Origin: Lachnospiraceae bacterium
Lineage (GTDB): Bacteria; Bacillota; Clostridia; Lachnospirales; Lachnospiraceae
Direction of reading: 5' to 3'
Length of the DNA: 33,883 nucleotides
Assembly (NCBI GenBank): GCA_014799465.1
Contig: JAAVHZ010000037.1
Coordinates: 1-33,883 of the forward strand
The position numbers were made by a program, and so were the translations under genes. The number at the start of each line of letters is the position of its first letter. Positions within the stretch are counted from its first letter, which is position 1. Positions 33,454-33,883 of the stretch are shown piece after piece. The notes beneath the pieces are model-generated. The model was given only the letters and a program-made list of their open reading frames with translations. It searched no databases and was not told the origin of the DNA.

Positions 33454-33473
33454 AAAAAGGAGTGAGATGAAAT

Positions 33474-33866
33474 ATGAATTATCAGCAGTCTTATAACTAT
33501 ATATTTAATGAAATTGGAGATGAAGGATTAGAACTTCTGGATTTAATAGCAGATAATAAAACAGATGAAGGGATAATGTTAATCAAAAATTTAACATCTT
33601 GTAATGATGAAGATGCCAAGCAGTTGTGGGAGGATTTAAAAGATAAATATGGAACAAGTGAAACAAATCCTTTTATTTTAAGCAATGACGTACTTGAAAA
33701 AAATGCAGTAAGAAATACATTATCACCTAAATGTCCAACCTGTTCATCAACTAATCTAAAGAAGATATCAGTAACTTCAAAAGCAGTAAATACAGCCATG
33801 TTTGGAATATTTGGAACAAAAAGGCATAAAACATTCCATTGTAATAATTGTGGATATGAATGGTAA
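33474..33866 (+). CDS. Small zinc-ribbon protein
   Basis: The 130-residue protein has an N-terminal helical part; EGIMLIKNLTSCNDEDAKQL (about 38-57) faintly resembles the helical fold seen at the end of ribosomal protein L7/L12. The C-terminal half is a zinc ribbon with CPTC (about 90-93) and CNNCGYEW at the very end, separated by KAVNTAMFGIFGTKRHKTFHC. Proteins with this C-terminal pattern recur in Firmicute genomes and mobile elements, but I know of no function. The start has AAGGAG 11 nt upstream and a strong promoter. It is transcribed away from the tail block and is complete. Confidence 0.8.
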   Translation: MNYQQSYNYIFNEIGDEGLELLDLIADNKTDEGIMLIKNLTSCNDEDAKQLWEDLKDKYGTSETNPFILSNDVLEKNAVRNTLSPKCPTCSSTNLKKISVTSKAVNTAMFGIFGTKRHKTFHCNNCGYEW

Positions 33867-33883
33867 TATGTACATATATAATG

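Overview
The window looks like a chromosomal segment of a low-GC Firmicute, most likely a Lachnospiraceae-type Clostridium relative. The reasons are AT-rich DNA, SD-led genes with several TTG/GTG starts, a dgt-dnaG-rpoD-trmK gene order, a class 1B pyrK-pyrD pair, and tRNA genes without encoded CCA. This placement is inference from gene content; no database search was possible.

Left part (1-2900). A minus-strand gene for a Schlafen/AlbA-type ATP-binding putative regulator is followed by a strong hairpin terminator and an odd 30-bp tandem repeat that reads in frame just behind its stop codon. Upstream lie two inverted repeats and a good promoter. Next come tRNA-Leu(AAG) and tRNA-Asn(GTT) on the minus strand and tRNA-Leu(CAG) on the plus strand, the two loci firing divergently from near-consensus promoters.

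Housekeeping part (2912-16683, all plus strand). deoD, dgt, dnaG and rpoD form a tight operon for nucleotide salvage, dNTP control, primer synthesis and the main sigma factor. A structured 200-bp spacer (two abutting hairpins, then an 18-bp tandem repeat) separates it from trmK and a TGS/uridine-kinase-like nucleoside kinase. RNase P RNA (rnpB) follows under its own promoter, then a DegV fatty-acid-binding protein. A pyrimidine operon, pyrC-pyrF-pyrK-pyrD, starts at an extended -10 promoter and ends at a terminator. A TatD nuclease of the E. coli TatD subtype closes the block.

Phage tail part (16695-33453, all minus strand). Reading from right to left the order is a giant tape measure protein (about 2100 residues), an internal terminator, a small coiled-coil protein, a 1625-residue Tal-like tail-tip protein with a zinc-finger-like insert and a C-terminal S74 self-cleaving chaperone, a Dit-like distal tail protein, a BppU/fibre protein with its own S74 chaperone, and an NlpC/P60 endolysin with wall-binding repeats. 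This is the adhesion and lysis end of a siphophage-type tail. No head, portal, terminase, integrase or holin gene is visible. The block stops 11 bp from the tatD stop codon. At its other end the tape measure gene has no recognisable ribosome binding site, and its first codons overlap the promoter of a divergent zinc-ribbon gene (33474-33866). I read this as either a 5'-truncated prophage remnant or a junction with another module; the window ends too soon to decide.

No clearly new multi-gene system was found. The best leads are the tail module with two self-processing adhesins and an unusual 5' junction, the repeat tail behind the AlbA-type gene, the A34 leucine tRNA, and the structured rpoD-trmK spacer.
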